NCBI RefSeq assembly: GCF_019929225.1
Contig: NZ_JAHZPA010000007.1
Coordinates: 36,314-100,313 of the forward strand
Origin: Streptococcus sanguinis
GTDB taxonomy: Bacteria > Bacillota > Bacilli > Lactobacillales > Streptococcaceae
DNA: 64,000 nucleotides
Direction: 5' to 3'
Shown in pieces: positions 1 to 7,286 of this stretch (its first letter is position 1; every line of letters begins with the position of its first letter). Below the pieces are notes generated by a model that had not been told where the DNA came from, ran no database searches, and saw nothing but the letters and a program-made list of their open reading frames with translations. A program made the translations under genes and the position numbers.

Positions 1-594
1 CTGTTCAAAGATTCCCGAGAAGTTGGGGATAACGACATAGAGCAAGACCAAGGTGGCAGCTACTGCCAGAAAGGCAAGGACCGCTGGATAGATCATAGCC
101 CCACGAATCTGGCGACTGGTCTTGAGCTCTTTGTTATAGTGCTCAGACATTCTTTCCAGTACCTCGTCTAGCTTACCAGTCTTTTCGCCGGCCTGTACCA
201 TACGGATTAAGAGGTCGGGAAAGAGACCATTTTGCTCGATTAGAGACTTGGACAGCTGATTCCCTTCTTTCAAGCCTTTACTGATAACCTTCAGACTTGC
301 CTTCAAGTTTTTGGCATCTGTCTGCTGCTCTAAGATATCTACTGCATTGTTGAGTGGGATACCCGAGTTTAGCATAACCGACATCTGCTTACAGAAGAGC
401 GATATGTCCTTGAGCTTGATCTTCTTACTTTGGAAAAGGGTGATTTCCTTAGAGCCCATGACCTTTTCTTCGACACTGATTGGCTTACCTTTGAGACGGA
501 TCCGATTGACGGCGTCAGTCCGGTTAGGCGCATCCACCTCTAGTGTGACGACCCCTTGCCGAGTGTCTAAGTATTTACATACATATACTGTCAT
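1..594 (-). CDS. pilC: Type IV pilus inner-membrane platform protein PilC (partial)
   Basis: This is the N-terminal 198 residues of a PilC/GspF-family protein; the rest lies beyond the window edge. The frame is open from the ATG at 594 to base 1. Visible family features are a cytoplasmic GspF domain and, near the end, a hydrophobic stretch followed by the motif VVIPNFSGIF, typical just after the first membrane segment of GspF proteins. PilC anchors the extension and retraction ATPases at the membrane. Its start lies 3 bases after the pilT stop, so it is the third gene of the pilB-pilT-pilC operon. The start at 594 is well supported by gene spacing. Confidence 0.93.
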   Translation of the reverse strand, partial: MTVYVCKYLDTRQGVVTLEVDAPNRTDAVNRIRLKGKPISVEEKVMGSKEITLFQSKKIKLKDISLFCKQMSVMLNSGIPLNNAVDILEQQTDAKNLKASLKVISKGLKEGNQLSKSLIEQNGLFPDLLIRMVQAGEKTGKLDEVLERMSEHYNKELKTSRQIRGAMIYPAVLAFLAVAATLVLLYVVIPNFSGIFEQ

Positions 595-597
595 GCT

Positions 598-1662
598 CTA
601 GTACCCCACTATTCCTAGAGATTTTTCAACTTGAGCGCGGTCCACTGAGTAAGACAGCAGCGTTCTTTGGTCGATGACATTGCGACGGTAGAGTCCCATG
701 AGCGAAGTATCCATGGTAATCATGCCTAGCTGAGCCCCCGTTTGGATTGGCGTCAGCAATTGGTGGGTCTTCCCTTCGCGAATGAGGTTGCGAATAGCGG
801 GTGTTCCCAGCATGATTTCAAAGGCAGCCACACGACCCTTGCCGGTCGCTGTACGCATAAGCTGCTGCGATACAACCCCTTCCATAACGGCTGAAAGCTG
901 TACACGGATTTGCTCCTGCTGCTCGGCTGGAAATACGTCGATAATCCGGTCCATGGTGTTTACGGCACCGACCGTGTGGAGGGTTGACAGGACTAAGTGA
1001 CCTGTTTCCGCCGCACGCAGGGCGATTTCAATCGTTTCCTTATCCCGCATCTCACCGACTAGGATGACATCCGGGTCCTGACGAAGGGCACCGCGGAGAG
1101 CATTGCCGAAGCTCTGCGTATCCGCTCCCAGCTCACGCTGGTTGACCAAGCATTTATTATGCGTGTGCATGTACTCGATCGGATCTTCAATCGTAATGAT
1201 GTGCTCGTCCCGCAAGCTATTCATGTAGTTGATCATGGTTGCCAGGGTCGTTGACTTTCCGCTTCCTGTTGGCCCGGTAACCAATATCAGCCCCCGGCGT
1301 TTCTCAGCCAGCTTTTTGATAACTGGTGGCAATCCCAGAGATTCCATAGATGGAATATCCTTGGGAATGACCCGCAAGGCAATCCCGCAGTTGTTTTTCT
1401 GCTTAAAGATATTGACCCGCAAGCGATAACCATTATCGACCTCGTAGGCACAGTCCACTTCACCGACTTCTAAAAGATGAGCAATCTGCTTCTCATTTAA
1501 AATATGCTTGGTGAAGCGAACCGTGTCTTCGTTGGTCAAAATTGTATTGTTGAGTTGTGTTAACCTCCCGTGCAGACGCATGGTTGGCTCAGCGCCAACC
1601 GTGAAGTGGATATCTGATGCACCCGCTTCAATCGCCTGCTTAATTAACCCATCCAAATTCAT
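598..1662 (-). CDS. pilT: Type IV pilus retraction ATPase PilT
   Basis: Hexameric secretion-type ATPase that depolymerises pilin and powers twitching motility. At 354 residues it has the usual length. Walker A GPTGSGKST is at residues 130-138, the Asp box near 156-166 (ITIEDPIEY), Walker B near 199-204 (VILVGE), the His box at 221-230 (GHLVLSTLHT), and the PilT-specific motif AIRNLIREGK at 289-298, which separates it from PilB. It starts one base after the pilB stop codon. Cia-dependent small RNAs have been reported to affect pilT in S. sanguinis (recalled, not checked), which makes the CiaR-type site upstream of this operon relevant. Confidence 0.97.
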   Translation of the reverse strand: MNLDGLIKQAIEAGASDIHFTVGAEPTMRLHGRLTQLNNTILTNEDTVRFTKHILNEKQIAHLLEVGEVDCAYEVDNGYRLRVNIFKQKNNCGIALRVIPKDIPSMESLGLPPVIKKLAEKRRGLILVTGPTGSGKSTTLATMINYMNSLRDEHIITIEDPIEYMHTHNKCLVNQRELGADTQSFGNALRGALRQDPDVILVGEMRDKETIEIALRAAETGHLVLSTLHTVGAVNTMDRIIDVFPAEQQEQIRVQLSAVMEGVVSQQLMRTATGKGRVAAFEIMLGTPAIRNLIREGKTHQLLTPIQTGAQLGMITMDTSLMGLYRRNVIDQRTLLSYSVDRAQVEKSLGIVGY

Positions 1663-1663
1663 C

Positions 1664-3346
1664 CTAAACTTCCCCTTCTAGACTGAAGGCAATCTTCATT
1701 GCTTCTTCAATCGTTGTAGTCCCCTGTTTTGCGATATCAATGGCCTCCTCCGCCAAGTCTCGCATACCATTTTTCTTAGCTTCTGCTCGAAGCTGTGCTG
1801 TTGTTCCACCATCATTAATTAGTGACTTAATCTCCCGTGTCACCGCCATGATTTCGTGGATGGCAATACGTCCATAGTATCCCGTACCGCTGCAGTAGTT
1901 GCAGCCGCGTCCGCGATACAAGGTGTCTCCCTTGTGAATACCGATACCTGCATGTTCATTTGTTTCTACAGTATACTCAGTCTTACACTTAGGACAGATA
2001 CGCTTAATCAAGCGCTGTGCGATAATACCGACAGTCGCCGTTGAGACCAGATAAGGCTTGATGCCCATATCGACCAAACGGTTGACTGTACTAGCTGTGT
2101 CATTGGTGTGGATAGTCGAGAGAACAACGTGACCAGTGATAGCGGCCCGAACCGCGATACTAGCTGTCTCTTCGTCCCGAATTTCCCCCAAGAGAACGAT
2201 GTCCGGGTCCTGACGCAAGATACTTCTCAAACCACTCGCGAAGGTCAGTCCAGCTTTGTTATTTACCTGAACTTGGTTGACCCCTTCCAATCGGTACTCA
2301 ACCGGATCTTCAACGGTGATGATATTTTTTCCTACATCATTGAGCTCACGGAGTGCTGTGTAGAGAGTGGTTGTCTTTCCGCTTCCTGTAGGACCAGTCA
2401 GCAAAATAATGCCTTCTGGCGCCTTAAGAATATCTTCAAAGAGCTTCTGGTTGGTTGGCGAGAATCCCAGCTCCTCTTTACTGAGGAGAGTTGCATTCCG
2501 GCTCAAAATCCGAATAACGATTTTTTCACCGAATACAGTAGGCAAGACTGAAACCCGCATGTCGACTTCTTTGCCGTCGATGGTTGTCTCAATCCGTCCA
2601 TCCTGAGGAATCCGCCGCTCAGCGATGTCCAGACCACTCATGATCTTAATCCGTGTCGCAATGGCTGAGTGAGCATTGGCTTTCAACTGCATGTTTTCCA
2701 CCAAAGTCCCGTCAACCCGGAAACGAACACGAACAACTTTTTCAAAGGGCTCAATATGGATATCGCTGGTCCGCGTCTTGATTGCCTGACTGATAATCGA
2801 GTCAATCAAACGTACAACCGGAGCGTTTTTGATTTCGAGATCTTCTTCGACGATCTCTTCATCCACATTAAAACCTTCGATTTCGGTCGCTGCCTGTTGG
2901 GCTTCTTCTCCTTTAGAATAGTATTGATCAATATACTTCTCAATATCATCCCGAAAAGTTACATAAGGTTCTACCGCCATCTTAGAAACGATTTTAACGT
3001 CGTCTAGGGCGATATAGTTGCTTGGGTCTGCCATCGCAACTACTAACTTGGGTTCTTCTCCCTCTTCCCCATCTGTGAAAGAGATCGGAATCAATCCATG
3101 ACGTTTAGCAACTTTTTCTGAAACCTTCTCGACAGCTTCCTTTTCTATCACAAACTGTGATAGATTGACATGAGGTACACGGTAATAGTAACTCATGACT
3201 TTCAGCATATCTTCTTCTGTCACATAGCCCTTGCTGATTAGATATCTCTCTAACTGCATGTTTGATTGTGGCATATCTTGAAGAATTTCTTCTTTTTGAG
3301 CTGCCGTTATCAGATTGAATTGAACCAATATAGCGATTAGTGCCAT
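1664..3346 (-). CDS. pilB: Type IV pilus assembly ATPase PilB (PilF)
   Basis: Extension ATPase that drives pilin polymerisation. The 560-residue protein has an N-terminal MshEN-like domain (about 1-145) and a C-terminal ATPase domain. Walker A GPTGSGKTT is at 318-326, Walker B near 383-388 (IVLLGE), and the His box near 405-413. A tetracysteine zinc motif is present (CPKC at 451-454, CNYC at 482-485), which is found in PilB and absent from PilT. The ATG at 3346 is preceded by CAGGAGA. It is the first gene of the operon visible here. The 1.1 kb upstream carries no gene but several regulatory signals. Confidence 0.97.
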   Translation of the reverse strand: MALIAILVQFNLITAAQKEEILQDMPQSNMQLERYLISKGYVTEEDMLKVMSYYYRVPHVNLSQFVIEKEAVEKVSEKVAKRHGLIPISFTDGEEGEEPKLVVAMADPSNYIALDDVKIVSKMAVEPYVTFRDDIEKYIDQYYSKGEEAQQAATEIEGFNVDEEIVEEDLEIKNAPVVRLIDSIISQAIKTRTSDIHIEPFEKVVRVRFRVDGTLVENMQLKANAHSAIATRIKIMSGLDIAERRIPQDGRIETTIDGKEVDMRVSVLPTVFGEKIVIRILSRNATLLSKEELGFSPTNQKLFEDILKAPEGIILLTGPTGSGKTTTLYTALRELNDVGKNIITVEDPVEYRLEGVNQVQVNNKAGLTFASGLRSILRQDPDIVLLGEIRDEETASIAVRAAITGHVVLSTIHTNDTASTVNRLVDMGIKPYLVSTATVGIIAQRLIKRICPKCKTEYTVETNEHAGIGIHKGDTLYRGRGCNYCSGTGYYGRIAIHEIMAVTREIKSLINDGGTTAQLRAEAKKNGMRDLAEEAIDIAKQGTTTIEEAMKIAFSLEGEV

Positions 3347-3418
3347 TTGTTTCTCCTGTCTGTGATTTTTTTGTAAAAATCCTTCAATTCTTTCTATGCG
3401 TTAATAGATAACAGCTTT

Positions 3419-3482
3419 CTTAAAAAAATCTCCCTCGCTTAAAGCTTCCTTTAAGGTTTCTTTAAGCTTTTTAAGTTAGGCT
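3419..3482. promoter_or_regulatory. CiaR-type direct repeat cluster upstream of pilB
   Basis: On the plus strand TTTAAG (3450-3455), five bases, TTTAAG (3461-3466) exactly match the known streptococcal CiaR site TTTAAG-N5-TTTAAG. A third TTTAAG is at 3470-3475. Ten bases after the second copy lies TAGGCT (3477-3482), the correct position for a CiaR-activated -10 although a weak match. Two half-sites in the opposite orientation (3419-3424, 3438-3443) point toward pilB. CiaR control is inferred. Confidence 0.6.
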
Positions 3483-3652
3483 AGTACATGGAAAATTTAC
3501 CAATAGAACCAAACTTAATGTTTTAAGTTAGATGCTTTGAGCAGTATCTCTATTTGATAAACCTAGTAAACAGTCCTTAAACCAATCCTAGGATTGACAA
3601 GGGCGTTTTAGATTTGTCAAAAGGGGCGCAAAAAAGCAGATGCCAAAAACAT

Positions 3653-3815
3653 TTGTTCTTGCGTTCTTAAATACTATACAAAGCAAGTTCTCTTGCGAAA
3701 TTTCTCATGCTTTTAGATGCAGGTTAAACCGTGTGTGTGTGAAGTTGGTTTAACCCGAATCATCAAGCAGCCAGTGCCATAAGATAAGAATTCTTGTCTT
3801 ATGGCTTTTCTTTTT
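3653..3815 (+). ncRNA. Candidate small RNA with own promoter and terminator
   Basis: A possible -35 TTGTTC (3653-3658) and -10 TATACA (3675-3680), 16 bases apart, precede about 130 bases with three hairpins. The first is GCAAG/CTTGC near 3684-3697. The second has 9-bp arms GGTTAAACC/GGTTTAACC near 3722-3754. The third is a long terminator hairpin (3776-3805) with a U-rich tail. No open reading frame with a ribosome site was seen. I do not recognise the RNA as a named family. Confidence 0.45.
3776..3815 (+). terminator. Rho-independent terminator
   Basis: Near-perfect 13-bp stem starting GCCATAAGA and ending CTTATGGC, with an AATT loop, followed by TTTTCTTTTT on the plus strand. No plus-strand protein gene lies upstream, so it must end an RNA transcript. 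Confidence 0.8.
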
Positions 3816-3876
3816 ACCGATATGCATATTTTGGTAGGAAATGCTAGGAACAAAAGCTTTATTTGCTTTAAAAAAC

Positions 3877-3918
3877 ATTTACCTATCACAGTATATGATA
3901 TAATTGACAACTTGTCAA
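3877..3918 (+). promoter_or_regulatory. Extended -10 promoter with palindrome at the start point
   Basis: TGATATAAT (extended -10, hexamer 3899-3904) is followed at once by the inverted repeat TTGACAA-C-TTGTCAA (3904-3918), which would cover the transcription start. This layout fits a repressor operator. The following transcript holds only a 19-codon ATG frame (3939-3998, no Shine-Dalgarno) enclosed by CCTCGAA/TTCGAGG arms at 3927 and 4022. Confidence 0.4.
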
Positions 3919-4198
3919 TAGGTTTGCCTCGAAAAAAATGACTGCATTTAAAAAAATGTTTAATTTTGACAAAACCTTGTTATATCAAGCTTTTTGACAC
4001 TTTTTTAAAGCGTTTTTTTACTTCGAGGATAAAAAAAAGCAAATTTTTTTAAGGAAATTTCCCCTTTACTGCTTCTTTTTCAACCTTCAGATGGACAGTG
4101 TGACAGCATCTGTCCTCTTCTAATCGGTAGTCGATATGCTTAGGAAAGGCGCTTCAGGACAAGGCTTAGCAAGCTTTGCCTGTTTCTTCCTACCCAAT

Positions 4199-4227
4199 AG
4201 TATATGCTAAAGAAAAAGCATTGTCAA
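4199..4227 (-). promoter_or_regulatory. Consensus promoter with no gene behind it
   Basis: On the minus strand TTGACA (4227-4222), 17 bases, TATACT (4204-4199). The stretch downstream (4192 to about 4030) has no convincing frame, carries a GGACAG/CTGTCC hairpin near 4090-4115, and reaches a run of eight T near 4030-4037. It may drive a noncoding RNA. Confidence 0.5.
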
Positions 4228-4412
4228 TGCATTTGCATTTTATTAGATGTAAAACCTATCTAAAAATGCACAATGTACTCAGCTTGTCTATTTTTTATAG
4301 AAAAACCACAAAATCAAAAAGCTAGAATTTTCAGACAAAGAAATAGAGAAATTAAATAAGAAGAAAATCATAAAAATAGAACTACTTAAAAGATGGTAAT
4401 CAGACTATGAAA

Positions 4413-4440
4413 CAAAAAAACAGCCCGAAATATCGGACTG
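4413..4440 (-). terminator. Terminator of the cation efflux gene
   Basis: Inverted repeat CAGCCCGA/TCGGACTG (one mismatch) with seven T on the minus strand, 28 bases after the efflux gene stop codon. Confidence 0.7.
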
Positions 4441-4467
4441 CAGAGGTATAGTTTACAGTGGTACAAT

Positions 4468-5355
4468 TTAAGTATGAGGTTTTAAATCGCCCTCTCCACC
4501 TAAACACCACTCTTCATGCTCTTCCAAGCTGCTATCCGTCTGGATAGTGATTTTGGTGATGCCATAGGCTTGCAGTTCTTGACGCAGAGTAGTCTGGGTC
4601 TCGGCCAGCAGATCTGGATTTTCAAGACAGATATGGATCATGGCAAATTTTTCCAAACCGTCTGTGGTCCAGACATTGAGCTGGGTAATAGCCTGAACGT
4701 TTTCAACCGACAGAATTTCCTGATAAAGCTGGCTCAGATCAATATCGCTTGGGATGTGATCCAGAAAAATCTTGATGTTTTCCCAGAACTTAGGCAGGGC
4801 CTTGCTGAGGATGAAGCCCGCAATAAGCAGGGAGAGCAGTGGGTCAAGAAAATACCAGTCAGTAAAGCGCAGAACGATGGAGACTAGGATAACAGCTACC
4901 CAACCCAGAATGTCCTCTAAGAAATGGAGACTGAGAATAGACTCATTGTGACTGTGTCCATGACCATGGCCGACTACCTTACTGGCTGCTAGATTGACTA
5001 TAATGGCAAAGATACCCAGCACCAGCATGCCGTCATAATTAACCTTTTCAGGCGCAAAGACCTTGGGTACATTCTCGATAATCACCAAGGTCGAGCCGAC
5101 TAGCAAGATGACCGAGGTCAGCAGGGCTCCCAAAAGGCTGTAGCGCTTGTAGCCCAGAGTGTATTTCTTGTCTTCTTTTTTATTAGAAATTTTTTCAAAA
5201 AGGGTGGAAAGTCCGATGGCCATCGCATCTCCCGTGTCGTGCACGGCATCGGCTAGTACAGCGCTGGAATTGAACATAAAGCCAAAGATAAACTCAAGAA
5301 TGGCAAAGGAAAAGTTTAACAGAAAAGCAATTGTCATATTTTTACTAGATTTCAC
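4468..5355 (-). CDS. Cation diffusion facilitator (zinc/cadmium-type efflux)
   Basis: Membrane antiporter of the CDF family, 295 residues. Metal-site motifs are HDTGD in the second membrane helix (about residues 39-43) and HFLED in the fifth. A histidine-rich loop (HGHGHSH, near 128-134) lies between the fourth and fifth helices, as in CzcD/ZitB-type transporters. A cytoplasmic ferredoxin-like domain follows after about residue 205. The start is a GTG at 5355 with AAGGAGG six bases upstream; no ATG fits better. A TetR gene is divergently transcribed, as in czcD/sczA pairs, but that pairing is inference and the metal cannot be fixed from sequence. Confidence 0.88.
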   Translation of the reverse strand: MKSSKNMTIAFLLNFSFAILEFIFGFMFNSSAVLADAVHDTGDAMAIGLSTLFEKISNKKEDKKYTLGYKRYSLLGALLTSVILLVGSTLVIIENVPKVFAPEKVNYDGMLVLGIFAIIVNLAASKVVGHGHGHSHNESILSLHFLEDILGWVAVILVSIVLRFTDWYFLDPLLSLLIAGFILSKALPKFWENIKIFLDHIPSDIDLSQLYQEILSVENVQAITQLNVWTTDGLEKFAMIHICLENPDLLAETQTTLRQELQAYGITKITIQTDSSLEEHEEWCLGGEGDLKPHT

Positions 5356-5522
5356 GGTAGCCTCCTTTCAGTTTGGCTAAATTTATAGTATAATGTAATC
5401 AAAACGGAATACCTTGTTCAGTTTTTCATCTTTATTATCCCTTATTCTCAGAAAGGAAACAAGAAGCAATTGAGGGGCTTTGTCTGTTATTGAACAATCC
5501 TGCTCTTTTGTTCCGAAACGCT

Positions 5523-6044
5523 ATGGACAGACGAGTCAAGAAATCACGCGCAGCTATTTACCAAGCTTTTATCAGCCTGCTGCATCAAAAAAGCTATGAA
5601 AGCATCACCGTGCAGGAAATCATCGACCTGGCAGACGTTGGCCGGTCGACTTTTTATGCCCATTTCGATACCAAGGAAGCCTTGCTAGAGGAGGTTTGCC
5701 AAGATCTCTTTCAGCATACCTTTCTTGAACGCGACGACGGCAAGGATCTCTTTGAAGCAACCGCCCATATTTTCAAGCATTTCCAAAAGAATCAGGACAA
5801 GATTGCAACCTTGCTGCTTTCGAAAAATATCTATTTCACCAATCGCTTAAAGATTGAGCTGGAAAACTATCTCTTTCCGATGATTCAGGAGCAGCTCCTG
5901 CGAAAAAAATCTCAGCTGCCAGAGCCTTTTCTGAGAAATTATGTGACTTCTACCTTTGTGGAGACGGTCAGCTGGTGGCTCCAGCAGAAGAAAACATTGC
6001 CAGAAACAGTTATCAGCCAGTATTTTCTGGATTTGATGGACTGA
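5523..6044 (+). CDS. TetR/AcrR family regulator
   Basis: A 173-residue regulator with an N-terminal helix-turn-helix (ITVQEIIDLADVGRSTFYAHF, about residues 26-46) typical of the family. The C-terminal half is poorly conserved and would bind the inducer. I prefer ATG 5523 because family proteins usually start MDRRVKK. A TTG at 5490, twelve bases after GAGGGG, is a real alternative that adds 11 residues. It lies 38 bases before an MFS gene on the same strand and is divergent from the CDF efflux gene, so it could regulate either. Confidence 0.85.
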   Translation: MDRRVKKSRAAIYQAFISLLHQKSYESITVQEIIDLADVGRSTFYAHFDTKEALLEEVCQDLFQHTFLERDDGKDLFEATAHIFKHFQKNQDKIATLLLSKNIYFTNRLKIELENYLFPMIQEQLLRKKSQLPEPFLRNYVTSTFVETVSWWLQQKKTLPETVISQYFLDLMD

Positions 6045-6082
6045 TTTTATTTTGATACTTATATAGGAGGAAACTTAACTTT

Positions 6083-7249
6083 ATGAAAAAGAAACATTCG
6101 AAATTTTTGCTCCCAGGTATTTTGATGGTGGGGGTTGCCCTACGGGCGCCTTTTGCAGTGCTGCCCGTTGTTCTGGGCGATATTGCTAAGGGGCTGCAAG
6201 TTCCCGTCAACTCTCTGGGACTGCTGACTAGCCTGCCCTTGATCATGTTTGCCCTCTGCTCAGCCTTTTCCCCACGCCTGGCTCAAAAGGTCGGCCTAGA
6301 AAAGCTCTTTACCATAGCCATGATTGTGCTGACTCTGGGCTCTTTTATTCGTATCTTTAACCTGCCTCTACTCTATGCAGGTACAATCATGCTAGGGGCT
6401 GCTATCGCCGTCTTAAATGTGCTCCTGCCTAATGTCATTCAGGCCAATCAGCCAGAGAAAATTGGATTTCTAACCACACTCTATATCACTTCTATGGGAC
6501 TGGCCATCTCAATCATGTCTCCCTTGGCTGCACCTATTGTCCGCTTAGCCGGCTGGAAAGGACTGATTCTCGTCCTGACCCTCATCTGCTTACTGGCCTG
6601 CTTAATCTGGCTGCCGAACAGTCGGCATAATCACAAACTGACTAGCAAAAGCCGCGAGCAGCAAATGGGGAGTCTGCTAAAAAATCCTAGAGTATGGGCT
6701 CTGATTGTTTTCGGCGGCCTGCAGTCCTTACTCTTTTATACGGCTATCACTTGGCTGCCGACTCTTGGTCAGTTGGCAGGACTTTCCAATGATGCTACTG
6801 GTTTCTTGGCCTCTGTCTTTTCCTTTATCAGCCTTCCTTTGGCCATGACGATACCTAGTCTGACAACGCGTCTATCAGCTAAAAAACGCTTGGGGATGAT
6901 CGCTCTATTTTCTGCAACCGGTATGGTTGGTCTGGGTATGCTGCTGGTAAAGACAGATTCCTTTGTCTACTGGCTCATCCTCAATCTGCTAATCGGTATG
7001 TCCGTCAGCGCCCTCTTCCCCTACCTCATGGTCACTTTCTCGCTCAAAACCAGTACTCCTGAACAAACCGCTCAGCTATCTGGCTTGGCCCAGACTGGTG
7101 GTTATATTCTGGCCGCCTTTGGACCAAGCCTCTTTGGATACAGCTTTGATTTATTCCATTCCTGGACTCCAGCCATCCTCATTCTCATTGGCTTGGCTGC
7201 CATTGTGACGCTAACTCTCTTTTACATTGAGAAGTTTGACAAGATATAA
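6083..7249 (+). CDS. MFS transporter, CynX/NimT-like
   Basis: A 388-residue, 12-helix major facilitator protein. The N-terminal pattern GVALRAPFAVLPVVL followed by a short loop matches the cyanate permease/2-nitroimidazole (CynX/NimT) subfamily. A cytoplasmic loop rich in basic residues near 185-200 separates the two six-helix halves. ATAGGAGG precedes the ATG. It probably forms an operon with the TetR gene 38 bases upstream. The substrate cannot be deduced. A hairpin directly after the stop ends the transcript. Confidence 0.87.
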   Translation: MKKKHSKFLLPGILMVGVALRAPFAVLPVVLGDIAKGLQVPVNSLGLLTSLPLIMFALCSAFSPRLAQKVGLEKLFTIAMIVLTLGSFIRIFNLPLLYAGTIMLGAAIAVLNVLLPNVIQANQPEKIGFLTTLYITSMGLAISIMSPLAAPIVRLAGWKGLILVLTLICLLACLIWLPNSRHNHKLTSKSREQQMGSLLKNPRVWALIVFGGLQSLLFYTAITWLPTLGQLAGLSNDATGFLASVFSFISLPLAMTIPSLTTRLSAKKRLGMIALFSATGMVGLGMLLVKTDSFVYWLILNLLIGMSVSALFPYLMVTFSLKTSTPEQTAQLSGLAQTGGYILAAFGPSLFGYSFDLFHSWTPAILILIGLAAIVTLTLFYIEKFDKI

Positions 7250-7257
7250 TAAAGACG

Positions 7258-7286
7258 AAAAACGCTTAGAAATCCTAAGCGTTTTT
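7258..7286. terminator. Bidirectional terminator between convergent genes
   Basis: Nine-base arms AACGCTTAG/CTAAGCGTT with A and T runs on both sides. The stop codon of the minus-strand S41-like gene (7275-7277) lies inside the stem, so the terminator serves both genes. Confidence 0.85.

Noticed and set aside
2108..2551. 147-codon plus-strand frame opposite pilB
   Set aside because: It is antisense to the conserved ATPase core of pilB and has no ribosome site or homology.
3713..3910. 65-codon minus-strand frame in the gene-free region
   Set aside because: It runs backwards through a strong plus-strand terminator hairpin and a promoter, lacks a ribosome site and has no recognisable composition.
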